Positions 10,453-18,974 of a stretch of DNA of 64,000 bases are shown here, piece by piece. Position 1 is the stretch's first letter. The number at the start of each line of letters is the position of its first letter. A model generated the notes under the pieces. That model saw nothing but the letters and a program-made list of their open reading frames with translations, was not told where the DNA came from and did not search any database. Position numbers and translations under genes: made by a program. The stretch is from positions 1-64,000 of the forward strand of contig JAQVMT010000005.1 in assembly GCA_028703495.1 (NCBI GenBank), written 5' to 3'. This stretch comes from Clostridia bacterium. Lineage in GTDB: Bacteria; Bacillota; Clostridia; Christensenellales; CAG-314.

Positions 10453-10611
10453 ATTGTACTAAGTAACACACATGCGCGGTCGATGCATAGATTAAAACAT
10501 GGTCACGCAACACAGAGCGTATGTCCTGCGAAAGCGAAGCAATGGCAGAGGTTATCGAAAAGGGTATTTATTGCACATTATCGGGAGTGGAAGCACAAAA
10601 ACGGAGAAAGG

Positions 10612-11811
10612 ATGAAGCTATTCAAAAGATTATTTATAAAGGACTGGAAGAACGTTTCGGATCTCGCGGTGAGGGTACGTTACGGCAAGACTGCCGCTAT
10701 ATTCGGATTGGCATCGAATATGGCACTATTTGTCGCAAAGATAATAATTGCGGTGTTGTCGGGTTCGATTTCGGTAATTGCAGACGCCGTCAACAACCTA
10801 TCGGATATGGCTACGTCAACTGTAACTCTAATCGGATTCAAGCTCACGGGAATACCTGCCGATAAGGAGCATCCCTTCGGACACGCGCGGTACGAGTATG
10901 TTTCGGGACTTATTGTCGCCGTAGTCATGCTGGCGGTAGGAGCTGTGCTGGGATTCACCTCTGTCAAAAAAATCCTTTTGCCCGAGGAAGTGGTTTTTGG
11001 GGTAGACACTCTTGTCGTATTGACAGTCGCAATTTTTGTTAAGGCATTCCAAATGCTGCTTTATCGCGACTTCGGTAAGTCAATTGATTCGTTGACACTG
11101 GTTGCTTGCTCAAAGGATAGCAGAAACGACGTAATTGCTACGTCTGCGGTATTGTTTTCTGCGATTATTGCTAAATATTTCGATATTAACATTGATGCTT
11201 ATATAGGCTTGGCGGTCTCCATTTTTGTAATTATTTCGGGAATAGGCTTGGTCAAAGACTCTATCAATCCTCTGCTGGGAGAGGCGTTGTCCGAGGAGAA
11301 GGCGGCGGAGCTCAAGGGAATTATTGCATCATATGACGGAGTATTGGGTGTACACGACCTTTGCGTGCATAGCTATGGTGTGGGCAAACTCTTTGCTGTG
11401 GTTCACGTTGAGGTAGACAGAAAGGGTGACATTATGGTCAGCCACGACCTTATGGACAGAATAGAGAGGGATTTCTGGGACAAGTTTGCAATCAATCTGA
11501 CTATTCATATGGATCCGGTGGACACCGACGATGCTTTAGCGGGAGAGCTTGAACGTGAAGCCGAGGCTTTGCTCGAAAGCTTCGGTAAAACAGAAATTCA
11601 CGACTTTCGAGTTAAGAGGGGAGGCGCGCACACCGACATTTTCTTTGACGTAATGCTTTCGCAGGAGGAGGTCAACGCTTGTGGCGGTAAGGAAGCCGCA
11701 CACGCTTCGATTTGTCAGGTTCTTAGGCAGCCGTTGTACGACATTTGTGTTGCGAATGGTTTAGTTACCGAGAATTTGCGCTTTTATATCAATATCGACT
11801 TGGGCTGTTAG
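10612..11811 (+). CDS. Cation diffusion facilitator (CDF) family metal efflux transporter
   Basis: 399-residue divalent-metal/proton antiporter. The N-terminal half holds about six membrane helices with the family's acidic metal-site residues (IADAVNNLSD on helix 2, SRNDV...D around helix 5) and HPFGHARYEY on the helix 2-3 loop. The C-terminal cytoplasmic domain has the alpha-beta fold (VHDLCVHSYG, VHVEVD) used for dimerisation. It carries a second C-terminal extension (residues about 310-399), so it is longer than the ~300-residue FieF type. The ATG at 10612 is preceded by GGAGAAAGG; the longer frame from 10483 lacks a site. Probable substrates are Zn, Fe or Mn. Confidence 0.9.
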   Translation: MKLFKRLFIKDWKNVSDLAVRVRYGKTAAIFGLASNMALFVAKIIIAVLSGSISVIADAVNNLSDMATSTVTLIGFKLTGIPADKEHPFGHARYEYVSGLIVAVVMLAVGAVLGFTSVKKILLPEEVVFGVDTLVVLTVAIFVKAFQMLLYRDFGKSIDSLTLVACSKDSRNDVIATSAVLFSAIIAKYFDINIDAYIGLAVSIFVIISGIGLVKDSINPLLGEALSEEKAAELKGIIASYDGVLGVHDLCVHSYGVGKLFAVVHVEVDRKGDIMVSHDLMDRIERDFWDKFAINLTIHMDPVDTDDALAGELEREAEALLESFGKTEIHDFRVKRGGAHTDIFFDVMLSQEEVNACGGKEAAHASICQVLRQPLYDICVANGLVTENLRFYINIDLGC

Positions 11812-11897
11812 GCGAATTGTCAACGAAGCTGTTTTTTTACTTTTTTGCTCATTTTTATTGAATTCTGCCATACAGGTGCAGCTGTAAGCTGTGTCCC

Positions 11898-12006
11898 GTG
11901 CATTCGCCGGTGTTTATTGTATGCGCGATGTTTTGTTCTAAGAATTACAGATTAATTCTTTCTTAGGTGCCCTGTGCGTTCGCCGGTGTTTATTGTATGC
12001 GCGATG
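11898..12006. repeat. 33-bp direct repeat, 76-bp period
   Basis: Two copies, 11898-11930 and 11974-12006, differing by one base (GTGCRTTCGCCGG then TGTTTATTGTATGCGCGATG). A weaker third unit begins near 12045 (CTTAGGTGC then GTGTGCGCGCC). Both lie in the 670-bp spacer between the CDF transporter and the next lipoprotein, where I see no gene. Confidence 0.85.
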
Positions 12007-12329
12007 GCGTTTTTTCTATGTAGTTATCGAATAATACATACTTAGGTGCGACTCCGTGTGCGCGCCCGAAATAGTCTTAAAAGAGATTAATCTAATTTAT
12101 CGGGATAAGTATTGCCAATTCTTTTCTCGATTTGCGTAAAGAACAACAAATGAAACTTCTTATTTCCTAATTTGGATGCGTATTAGTATAAACTTTGATT
12201 AAATTCAAAAGCTAATATATACCGATGTGTTCGCAAAGCTTTACCACAATAATTTAAAATACGTGCCGAAAAGCTCAACATGCTACAACACGAAGTCTTA
12301 ACAAAATAATTTTCAACGAATACAAATCG

Positions 12330-12452
12330 ATGTAAACATGCGGAGCGATACCCTTCGGCGAATTCCCGTGTGGCTATATTTGTTTGCGTTAGCAAATGTA
12401 TGTAAACATGCGGAGCGATACCCTTCGGCGAATTCCCGTGTGGCTAGATTTG
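12330..12452. repeat. 53-bp direct repeat, 70-bp period, upstream of lipoprotein gene
   Basis: Copies at 12330-12382 and 12400-12452 differ at a single position (12377 T, 12447 G). Each contains TGTAAACATGCGGAGCGATA followed by CCCTTCGGCGAATTCCCGTG. The second copy ends 30 bp before the ATG at 12483, so the duplication lies in the gene's leader. Near-identity indicates a recent event. Confidence 0.9.
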
Positions 12453-12482
12453 CTGTATCGGGAGCTGAAAATTGGAGGTAAA

Positions 12483-13274
12483 ATGAAAAAAATAGCATTA
12501 ATTCTTCTTATTGTACTCGCTGCGATGCTCAGCCTGACTGCTTGCGAGGGTAAAGACGGTTCGCGTGAATCGTATGCTTATTCCATCGTCGGCGAAACGC
12601 TTGCGGAGATGCGGCTTGTGTCGGACGTGAGCGGGAAAGTGGTTTTTGTCGGAATGGAGGAGTACTTTATGCCCTCCGTTTTTGTCCGTTCGGACAACTA
12701 TGAGGAAGGGCTATTCGATGATTCGGCGATACTCGAGGTTGAGACAGACGGACAAATGCAGCGTTTTGTAAAGGTCATTGACATTGACGGCGAGAACTTC
12801 ACTATAGCAGTTAAGGAAATGGACGTCGATGGAGAAAAGGTGAATTATATAGACTTTAAGAGCAGAAGCAAGCAGAGCTTGAACACTTATCTTGCAAGCG
12901 AGAAAGGGTCGAAAGCGTATATCAGAGGCTTAAAGAAAGGATTGGTAACCGTCGGAGAGATTGCAAACGACAAGTATCAAGAGCTTGCGTACGCATCATA
13001 CAAGGGTTCTATAAGTGTCTCGTGTATGGAATACTCGGAGCAGGCGGCGGACGGTTTGCCGAGCAGTGAAGAGTGGGCGATAGAAAGCACCAAATTCAAA
13101 GCTTTTTTAATCGAATTGTTTAACGGAGAAGCCTTTCGAATAGACGAAAACAGTATTCCAATCTACAAGGAGCAATCCAAAAGCAATCTAAGATGCTTTG
13201 AAAGCTATATGTACATGGCAGATCGCGCGTATAGCTATCTTTCGCAGGAAATTAGGCTTAAGAGTATAGAATAG
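12483..13274 (+). CDS. Predicted lipoprotein of unknown function
   Basis: 263 residues. The signal peptide runs to the lipobox LTAC, giving lipidated Cys21 and anchoring on the outer face of the membrane. The mature part is mixed alpha/beta and acidic, with no motif I recognise. TTGGAGGT lies just upstream of the ATG at 12483; the in-frame extension back to 12396 is rejected because it runs through the 53-bp direct repeat. The spoIVB gene follows after about 316 bp. No function can be assigned. Confidence 0.8.
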   Translation: MKKIALILLIVLAAMLSLTACEGKDGSRESYAYSIVGETLAEMRLVSDVSGKVVFVGMEEYFMPSVFVRSDNYEEGLFDDSAILEVETDGQMQRFVKVIDIDGENFTIAVKEMDVDGEKVNYIDFKSRSKQSLNTYLASEKGSKAYIRGLKKGLVTVGEIANDKYQELAYASYKGSISVSCMEYSEQAADGLPSSEEWAIESTKFKAFLIELFNGEAFRIDENSIPIYKEQSKSNLRCFESYMYMADRAYSYLSQEIRLKSIE

Positions 13275-13400
13275 TGAGCAATACGATAAAGGGACAAGAC
13301 AGTTTAATTTGCCAAAAATCGCCGCGTCATCGAGTTCCTGTTTGAATAGGAATGGTTGCTTGCAGGGGGCATTGACAGCTTATTTTGCGCCAATAAAAAA

Positions 13401-13560
13401 TGCATCGACAGAGGAAATAAGTGCAAAGAGCCTTAATAACACCTCAAGGAAACTAATGGAAAGGCGCATCGAAATAGGAATAGAAAGCAAAAAGCATAGA
13501 TGGCTTTTATCATATGCCGGTAATAAGGCACATCGACATAGGAAAAGAATGCAAAAAATA
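13401..13560. repeat. Decayed tandem repeat with exact 64-bp period (3 units)
   Basis: CATCGA occurs at 13403, 13467 and 13531, steps of exactly 64, each followed by a similar purine-rich stretch (AGAGGAAATAAGTGCAAA, AATAGGAATAGAAAGCAAA, CATAGGAAAAGAATGCAAA). It fills the gap between the lipoprotein gene and spoIVB. Confidence 0.75.
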
Positions 13561-13590
13561 TCGATAACCGTTGAACGGTACGGAGGGAGT

Positions 13591-14907
13591 ATGAGAATTG
13601 GGAAAAAGCCCGCGTTGTTGTTTTTGATTATAGTAATGGCGTTGCTGTCGATGGTTATCGGCACAAAAGCCATTGACTCTGTTGCACGGCGGTGCGAGCA
13701 AGCTCAAGAGCTTACCATTACGGCACTTGGCTCGTACGATTCGACCGATGTAATATTCGATAGGACTTCCGTTTCGGATAATTTTGCGAAAAGCGATGAC
13801 TCTGTTTTGAGTGCGATACGGGACGGTTGCCGAGAATCAGCCAGGACAAACGATTTTTGGGCTGAAACCCGAGAAACCGAACCAGATGCCTCTTCGGCTT
13901 CTGCCGATGAAAGCGGTATTTTGCACGACATAAAGGATGTTCGCGATACAGTTAACGGTCTTCTTTTTACTGCTAAGAAGCTGCCGTATGTTTTTGTCGG
14001 CGGAAATACTTTGGGAATAAGCATAGATTCTCAAGGCGTTACGGTTATAGGCATCAGTGAAATAACGACCGCAAAGGGAAAGTGTTGTCCTGCGTTAGAG
14101 GCGGGGATAGAGATAGGAGACGTTATAACCAAGATCAACGGAGAGCCTATAAAGAACACAAAGCAAATAAACGATCTTGCAAATATGAATAACGGCGAAA
14201 GCTTGCAAATAGGTTTTTTGCGCAGAGGTGAAGCAAAAAGCACCGAACTGTCGCCCAAGCTAGACATCACTCAAAACAAATATAGACTCGGAATATGGGT
14301 TAAGGAAGGGAGCAGCGGTATCGGCACGCTAACATTCGTAACACAGGAAGGAGAATTCGGCTGTTTAGGGCATCCGATAATCGACACCGAGAGCGGCGAA
14401 ATCTGCAAAATCAGCGGCGGAAGCTTGTATTTCGCGACTATTACGGGCATAGTCAAGGGTGAAGTCGGCAAAGCAGGCGAGCTTAAGGGAAGCTTTACAG
14501 GCGAAAGGATAGGAGCAGTAGAAAAGAACAACGACTTCGGTGTTTACGGAATATTATCGGACGACTTTTACAAAACAGCGCAGAAGCTTCAGGTGGCGGA
14601 TATTGACGAGGTTAAGACAGGAAAAGCCGAAATACTCTGTACCTTGGACGGCGCGCAGGTCAAGAGCTATGAAATCGAGATAGTAAAGGCTGCAAAACAG
14701 CCTATGCAAAGGGACAAAGGCTTAGTAATCAGAGTTACCGATGACGAGCTTTTGAGCAAAACTAACGGCATCGTTCAGGGCATGAGCGGCAGTCCCATAA
14801 TTCAAAACGGCAAGCTTATCGGCGCGGTAACGCATGTTTTTGTCAACGACCCCTCAAGAGGCTTCGGCATCTATGCGCGTTGGATGTACGAAAATGCAGT
14901 GGAGTAA
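13591..14907 (+). CDS. spoIVB: SpoIVB-type sporulation signalling serine protease
   Basis: 438-residue homologue of stage IV sporulation protein B, the protease made in the forespore that triggers pro-sigma-K processing. An N-terminal membrane anchor at about 6-28 is followed by a variable linker, a PDZ domain at about 125-205 (GISIDSQGV, AGIEIGDVITKINGEPI) and the S55 peptidase domain. Catalytic candidates are the His of LGHPI and the Ser of GMSGSP near residue 399. GGAGGGAGT directly precedes the ATG at 13591; the frame is open further upstream but that part covers the 64-bp repeats and is not protein-like. In Bacillus spoIVB sits beside recN and spo0A; those are not adjacent here. Confidence 0.92.
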   Translation: MRIGKKPALLFLIIVMALLSMVIGTKAIDSVARRCEQAQELTITALGSYDSTDVIFDRTSVSDNFAKSDDSVLSAIRDGCRESARTNDFWAETRETEPDASSASADESGILHDIKDVRDTVNGLLFTAKKLPYVFVGGNTLGISIDSQGVTVIGISEITTAKGKCCPALEAGIEIGDVITKINGEPIKNTKQINDLANMNNGESLQIGFLRRGEAKSTELSPKLDITQNKYRLGIWVKEGSSGIGTLTFVTQEGEFGCLGHPIIDTESGEICKISGGSLYFATITGIVKGEVGKAGELKGSFTGERIGAVEKNNDFGVYGILSDDFYKTAQKLQVADIDEVKTGKAEILCTLDGAQVKSYEIEIVKAAKQPMQRDKGLVIRVTDDELLSKTNGIVQGMSGSPIIQNGKLIGAVTHVFVNDPSRGFGIYARWMYENAVE

Positions 14908-14922
14908 AATAAGCATTAATCG

Positions 14923-14975
14923 CAGCTTTTTGGGTTCATATCAAATTCCACTGTTGAACTACTTTGTCAATTATC
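14923..14975. repeat. Dispersed intergenic repeat, copy B
   Basis: About 80% identical to 9237-9290 (CAGCTTTTTGGGTTCATATC then TTCCACTGT and ACTACTTTG). It starts 16 bp after the spoIVB stop codon. Confidence 0.55.
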
Positions 14976-15177
14976 TGAATGATATTTTTGCATTTGCCTT
15001 GCCGTGAAGCTTGCAAATAAACTGTACTTCCTCAGTTATATGTGATAAAATATAGGCGGTTTACCTTGCTACCTACAACGGCGCAAAGGGAAAGCCGCAT
15101 CCCTGCCAAAATCGAAGTGCCTTTTATATCGGGCATCTTGCTTTTGGTAGTACATGCAAAAGGGGTTAGAGAAATAT

Positions 15178-16656
15178 ATGATTAAGTTTTACACAGATAC
15201 CGACAATTCTGTTAACGAATTGATTGATGTTATCAAGCAATACACTGATGAGGATATTGAAAGCGTATGTCTTGCAGATCGGGCAGACATTGCGCACTAT
15301 CACGAAATGCAAGAGTCCGCAAACGGCAAATTTTTGGTAAATAGGGCTGTATTCGGGACGGAAGCGGTGGAGCTTTGCATACCCTTTGATCAGCAAATGG
15401 AGGAGCTTGCTCCCGAGGGCTGTTCCGAGCGGACGAAGGAGCTTGCGGAAAAGAAGCTGAAGAAGCGGTACGCAAAACTTTGCATATATAGGTTAATGAA
15501 AAGGCATTACGGGTTTGGCAAGCCATGGGGAGCGTTGACAGGTGTGCGCCCGACGATGCTCGCTTATGATGCAATCGAAAGCGGAGAGGGCATCGATGAT
15601 ACCTTCAGCAGTCTTTACGATGTTAGCAAACCCAAAATCAGCTTAATAAAGTCGATAGTTAAGGAGCAGAACGGCATTAGGCTTATAGACGCTGGCGCCG
15701 TGGATCTATATGTCGGAGTACCTTTTTGTGTAACGAAATGCACATATTGTTCCTTTTCGGGCGGAGAGCTGAGAAAATATGCAGGCTTAGTCGACTCTTA
15801 TGTTGACTGTTTGGTTAAAGAGATTAAGGCGGCGAAGGAGATTGCCAAGAAAAAGAAACTTAGATTTAACTGCGTGTATATTGGCGGAGGTACACCCACG
15901 ACGCTTAACGTTCCGCAATTTGAAAGGGTGCTCGAAGCAATATTGCTCGAGCCCGTCGAATATACGGTGGAAGCGGGGAGACCCGATACGATTACGCAGG
16001 CACATTTAGAGCTTTTCAAAAAATACGGCGTAACCCGTGTAAGTGTGAATCCGCAGAGCTTTTGTGCAGACACGCTGATAAGAGTAAACAGATTACATAC
16101 GGTTGAGGACATCTATACAAAATATGCTATGGTAAAGGGCGCGGGATTTACCGTGAATATGGATCTAATTGCAGGGCTTCCGTCCGAAACCTCCGAGGAG
16201 TTTTATAAGTCGGTGCGTTGTGCGATTGAGCTTTCTCCCGAGAACATTACGGTGCACACGCTTGCGCTAAAGCACGGGAGTCTGCTAAAATATGAGGATT
16301 TTTCTGCCGATTCTGCCGAGGTGCAAAAGATGGTGGACTACGCATACGAGAGGCTAACCAATTCTGGCTATAATCCCTATTACCTGTACCGTCAAAAGTA
16401 TGCAAGTGCAAATTTGGAGAATGTAGGCTACACAAAACGCGGTTTTGCATCGGTTTACAACATCGATATGATGGAGGAAACGACTTCGGTTTTAGCTTGC
16501 GGCGCTCACAGCATCAGCAAAAAAGTCCAAGGAGATACTATTGCAAGGCAGGCGGACATCAAAGACGTGCAATTATATATGAGTCGAATCGATGAACAAA
16601 TTGCCGATAAAAAAGCTCTCTTCGATTGTGCGGAAGATGACGGAACAATCAATTAG
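15178..16656 (+). CDS. hemZ: HemZ-type radical SAM coproporphyrinogen oxidase-like protein
   Basis: 492-residue radical SAM protein of the HemN/HemZ group. The [4Fe-4S] motif CxxxCxxC is seen in VPFCVTKCTYCSF at about residue 183, followed by the SAM-binding YIGGGTPT glycine motif. The extra N-terminal domain of about 170 residues, with the GALTGVRPT element, is characteristic of HemZ rather than HemW. The annotated activity is oxygen-independent coproporphyrinogen III dehydrogenation, but many HemN relatives do other work and no other haem gene is visible here, so function is uncertain. An alternative ATG at 15154, 8 codons upstream, is possible; AGGGG at about 15161 sits slightly far from 15178. 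Confidence 0.88.
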   Translation: MIKFYTDTDNSVNELIDVIKQYTDEDIESVCLADRADIAHYHEMQESANGKFLVNRAVFGTEAVELCIPFDQQMEELAPEGCSERTKELAEKKLKKRYAKLCIYRLMKRHYGFGKPWGALTGVRPTMLAYDAIESGEGIDDTFSSLYDVSKPKISLIKSIVKEQNGIRLIDAGAVDLYVGVPFCVTKCTYCSFSGGELRKYAGLVDSYVDCLVKEIKAAKEIAKKKKLRFNCVYIGGGTPTTLNVPQFERVLEAILLEPVEYTVEAGRPDTITQAHLELFKKYGVTRVSVNPQSFCADTLIRVNRLHTVEDIYTKYAMVKGAGFTVNMDLIAGLPSETSEEFYKSVRCAIELSPENITVHTLALKHGSLLKYEDFSADSAEVQKMVDYAYERLTNSGYNPYYLYRQKYASANLENVGYTKRGFASVYNIDMMEETTSVLACGAHSISKKVQGDTIARQADIKDVQLYMSRIDEQIADKKALFDCAEDDGTIN

Positions 16657-16959
16657 AAAAAGCAAAGAACAGTTACGCCATACCTCACTTAATGTTCAAA
16701 AATCGTATGAGTGCGATCGCATAAGGATAACATTCCATAGTGCTATGAAAATTATTATCTCTAAACGGCTTCATTTGCGCAAAACGAGAGCATGAAAGTG
16801 TTGTCGCTTAAAAGTCTTAGGAGATAGTATCGAATTAAGGAGCGGTTCAGTTATGCTACTTAAGGATAAAGCTGCTTCATATACTTTTTATGTAAACAAG
16901 TCGGCAACTGACTATCACATAAAAATCAGTAAATTTTGAGAAAAATTGCGAAAAAACGT
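16657..16959. other. Intergenic gap before the tRNA promoter
   Basis: About 300 bp without a credible gene. The stretch 16866-16886 (ATAAAGCTGCTTCATATACTT) matches 9725-9745 at 19 of 21 bases, another small dispersed similarity. Confidence 0.4.
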
Positions 16960-16988
16960 TTGACAACTAAGGGCGATAATGCTATCAT
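16960..16988 (+). promoter_or_regulatory. tRNA operon promoter
   Basis: TTGACA at 16960-16965 and TATCAT at 16983-16988 with a 17-bp spacer, about 30 bp before tRNA-Ala. Confidence 0.85.
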
Positions 16989-17018
16989 ATGTAGGCACTT
17001 GTGTGAAGGGACTTTTGT

Positions 17019-17094
17019 GGGGGTGTAGCTCAGATGGGAGAGCACCTGCCTTGCAAGCAGGGGGTCAGCGGTTCGATCCCGCTCATCTCCACCA
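17019..17094 (+). tRNA. tRNA-Ala (TGC)
   Basis: Complete cloverleaf of 76 nt with encoded CCA. The acceptor stem pairs 17019-17025 with 17084-17090 and includes the G3-U70 pair that identifies tRNA-Ala. Anticodon stem CCTGC/GCAGG with loop CTTGCAA gives anticodon TGC; the T arm is AGCGG-TTCGATC-CCGCT. Confidence 0.97.
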
Positions 17095-17144
17095 TTAAGT
17101 GAATTCGAGTTTCGCGTGGCACGCATGCAAAGATTGATTGATAT

Positions 17145-17221
17145 AGGAATGTAGCTCAGCAGGTTAGAGCACCACCCTGATAAGGTGGGGGTCGGTGGTT
17201 CGAGTCCACTCATTCCTACCA
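17145..17221 (+). tRNA. tRNA-Ile (GAT)
   Basis: 77 nt with encoded CCA. The acceptor AGGAATG pairs with CATTCCT; the anticodon loop CTGATAA gives GAT; the T arm is GGTGG-TTCGAGT-CCACT. It lies 50 bp after tRNA-Ala on the same transcript. The Ala-then-Ile order, away from an rRNA operon, differs from the usual 16S-23S spacer pair. Confidence 0.97.
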
Positions 17222-17257
17222 AAGCCAAAACAGGCGTTATTGCTTGTTTTGGCTTTT
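17222..17257 (+). terminator. Terminator of the tRNA operon
   Basis: Perfect 11-bp stem AAGCCAAAACA / TGTTTTGGCTT (17222-17232 with 17245-17255) followed by T residues, starting directly after the tRNA-Ile CCA. Confidence 0.9.
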
Positions 17258-17684
17258 CTATTGCTCTTTTTATTGCGCTTCGCGCCCCAACAAGCAACAG
17301 CAAACCCAAAAACTACGCATTTAGCCTGTTTTGTTTTGCGGAACCGCCTTCAGAATCGGCTATGAAATTGATGCTCAAGCACAAGAAGGTAATATCGGGT
17401 TTTTTACGGTGTTTTATTGGGGAGCTCTCTGGGGATATTTGGTCTAAATCGTAGTGCACTAAGCTTATTGGATTATGCTTAGAATATTTGTATGAAGTTA
17501 TGTGTGCCATTCAACTGTCGATTATCTCTGCTATTTTTGTATAAATTTTCCACTTTTCCGTAGACTACTTATTGACCGAGTTTTATAACGATGCAATCGC
17601 AACCCGACCAAAAAGCTTCTTAACCTTTTCTGCGATAGCATAATCGTAAACGATCAAAAAAAGCAGTACAATTTGTATCTTAAG
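17258..17684. other. Intergenic gap after tRNA operon
   Basis: About 430 bp. An open frame runs through tRNA-Ile and on to 17454, but it is not protein-like. I see no further gene. Confidence 0.4.
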
Positions 17685-17777
17685 CCGACAAAGGAGAGCG
17701 ACGTACCTTCTATATTGCCGATCGTATTTTGAATTGAGGCGATACGACCGGTAACGGAAACCGACAAGGAGAGCGAT
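17685..17777 (+). repeat. Decayed upstream copy of the next gene's start region
   Basis: The segment from 17685 (CCGACAAAGGAGAGCGACGT) aligns with 17761 onward (CCGACAAGGAGAGCGATGTG), which is the ribosome binding site and first ~15 codons of the DUF2953-like gene. Translated in register, the upstream copy gives VPSILPIVF-stop-IEAI against MFILLPIVFRIDGD. The offset of start positions is 75 bp, so the frame is preserved, but GTG became GTA and an Arg codon became TGA. Confidence 0.75.
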
Positions 17778-18239
17778 GTGTTTATTTTACTGCCTATAGT
17801 CTTTAGAATTGACGGCGACGCGCGGCTAAACGGAGCCAACGTGTATTTGCGCTTGGTGCTTTTTAACTTAATACCGCTTGCAAAAGCCAAGCTGCATTTC
17901 TCGCGCGAGGGCGTGCGTTTGCGCTTTTTCGGTGAAAGGCTGATACCGTACTCTAAAATCAAACTATCCGGCAAACGGTCGATGAAGAGTTACGGGTTGA
18001 AGATCAGAGGAATAACCGTTTCGCTTGCCGTCAACGTGCTTGAAAATGTCCAAAGATTAGTTCTTATTCAAACGGCTTGCGCCGGAGCGGTTGCCGCCGC
18101 CGAGCTGGCAAAGCCACGAGGAATGAGAATTCGCGCAAATTACAACCTTACGCTTGCACCGACAGGCGCGCGCTTTTGCGTGGTGATAGAGTTTAGCATA
18201 ATTCGCCTGTTTATAACGCTTCTAAGCGGCAAAAAGTGA
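17778..18239 (+). CDS. DUF2953-like membrane-associated protein
   Basis: 153 residues. The protein starts with a short hydrophobic segment (FILLPIVF) followed by a beta-rich, basic region with FFGERLIPYSKIK. Position immediately before gerW fits DUF2953, a sporulation-linked family often found between scpB and ytfJ in Clostridia; sequence support alone is moderate. The start is GTG at 17778 with AAGGAG at 17766-17771; the overlapping ATG at 17776 hits a stop within 8 codons. The N-terminal helix is shorter than usual for the family. scpA/scpB are not beside it here. Confidence 0.6.
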   Translation: MFILLPIVFRIDGDARLNGANVYLRLVLFNLIPLAKAKLHFSREGVRLRFFGERLIPYSKIKLSGKRSMKSYGLKIRGITVSLAVNVLENVQRLVLIQTACAGAVAAAELAKPRGMRIRANYNLTLAPTGARFCVVIEFSIIRLFITLLSGKK

Positions 18240-18479
18240 TTAAAATGCTCTTTTGGCTTTGTCATTTTTGATGAGGGAATAATCAATAAAATGCACACTG
18301 TTTTACAAGCTATAATGCTGCATAATCGATTGAAAACACATTTGATACAAAGCCATTTGTTAGCACACAAGCCACAACTAAAAGGTAAAACGCCGCTTAT
18401 ATGGAAGAAATTGCAGGAAATACAACATCGAATATAACCGACCATAACCAAAAACTCAAACCTTTATAATTGGGTATTT

Positions 18480-18590
18480 AACCAAAAAACACATAAGGAA
18501 TAATCGAAGTATATACTAAAGCTTTAATTTAATATATAAAAGACTGTAACCCAAAAAACCAAAATAACCGAAGTATGTAATCAAGAAAAA
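18480..18590. repeat. Decayed tandem repeat, about 64-68 bp period
   Basis: CGAAGTAT occurs at 18505 and 18569, exactly 64 bp apart, each preceded by an A-rich AACC(C)AAAAAAC block (18480 and 18548). The repeat lies in the 360-bp spacer before gerW, which has no other visible gene; the second copy ends just before the gerW ribosome binding site. Confidence 0.6.
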
Positions 18591-18599
18591 GGAGCTATT

Positions 18600-18974
18600 A
18601 TGGAAACCGAAATCAAAAACAAAATCGAAAGCATAATCGAATGCGCGGTAAGCAATCTCAAAAAGAGCGCGGAAGTCAATACAGTTTTGGGCTCGCCGAT
18701 ACCTTTGCCCAACAATCGCACGATAATTCCCGTCAACAAGTTGAGCTTCGCATTTGTGGCAGGCGGCGGAGAGTATTCGGGCAAGCGCACGAAGGATCTC
18801 AACTGTTCCCAATTCGCAGGAGGAAGCGGCGGCGGCGCAACCTTGACACCTATCGGCTTTTTGTACATCGGCGACAACAAGGTCAAAATGATCAAATCAG
18901 GCGGGGAAACAGGCATCGAAAAAATACTCGAAGGGATAAGAGAAACGTATGAGAACGTCAACTCCAAGCAATAA
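18600..18974 (+). CDS. gerW: GerW/YtfJ family sporulation protein
   Basis: 124 residues, matching the GerW (YtfJ) family: conserved VLGSPI near residue 30, then FVAGGGEYSGKR and GGSGGGATLTPIGFLYI. In Bacillus the protein is made in the forespore and is needed for normal spore germination. AAGGAG precedes the ATG. The 3' end overlaps the following carboxypeptidase gene by 26 bp, so the two are probably cotranscribed, as in many Clostridia. Confidence 0.92.
   Translation: METEIKNKIESIIECAVSNLKKSAEVNTVLGSPIPLPNNRTIIPVNKLSFAFVAGGGEYSGKRTKDLNCSQFAGGSGGGATLTPIGFLYIGDNKVKMIKSGGETGIEKILEGIRETYENVNSKQ

Noticed and set aside
13309..13590. 94-residue N-terminal extension of SpoIVB
   Set aside because: It runs through the 64-bp tandem repeats, has no RBS, and the ATG at 13591 has GGAGGGAGT immediately upstream followed by a typical membrane anchor.
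17185..17454. 89-codon open frame after the tRNA genes
   Set aside because: It overlaps tRNA-Ile and the tRNA terminator, and its translation is not protein-like.
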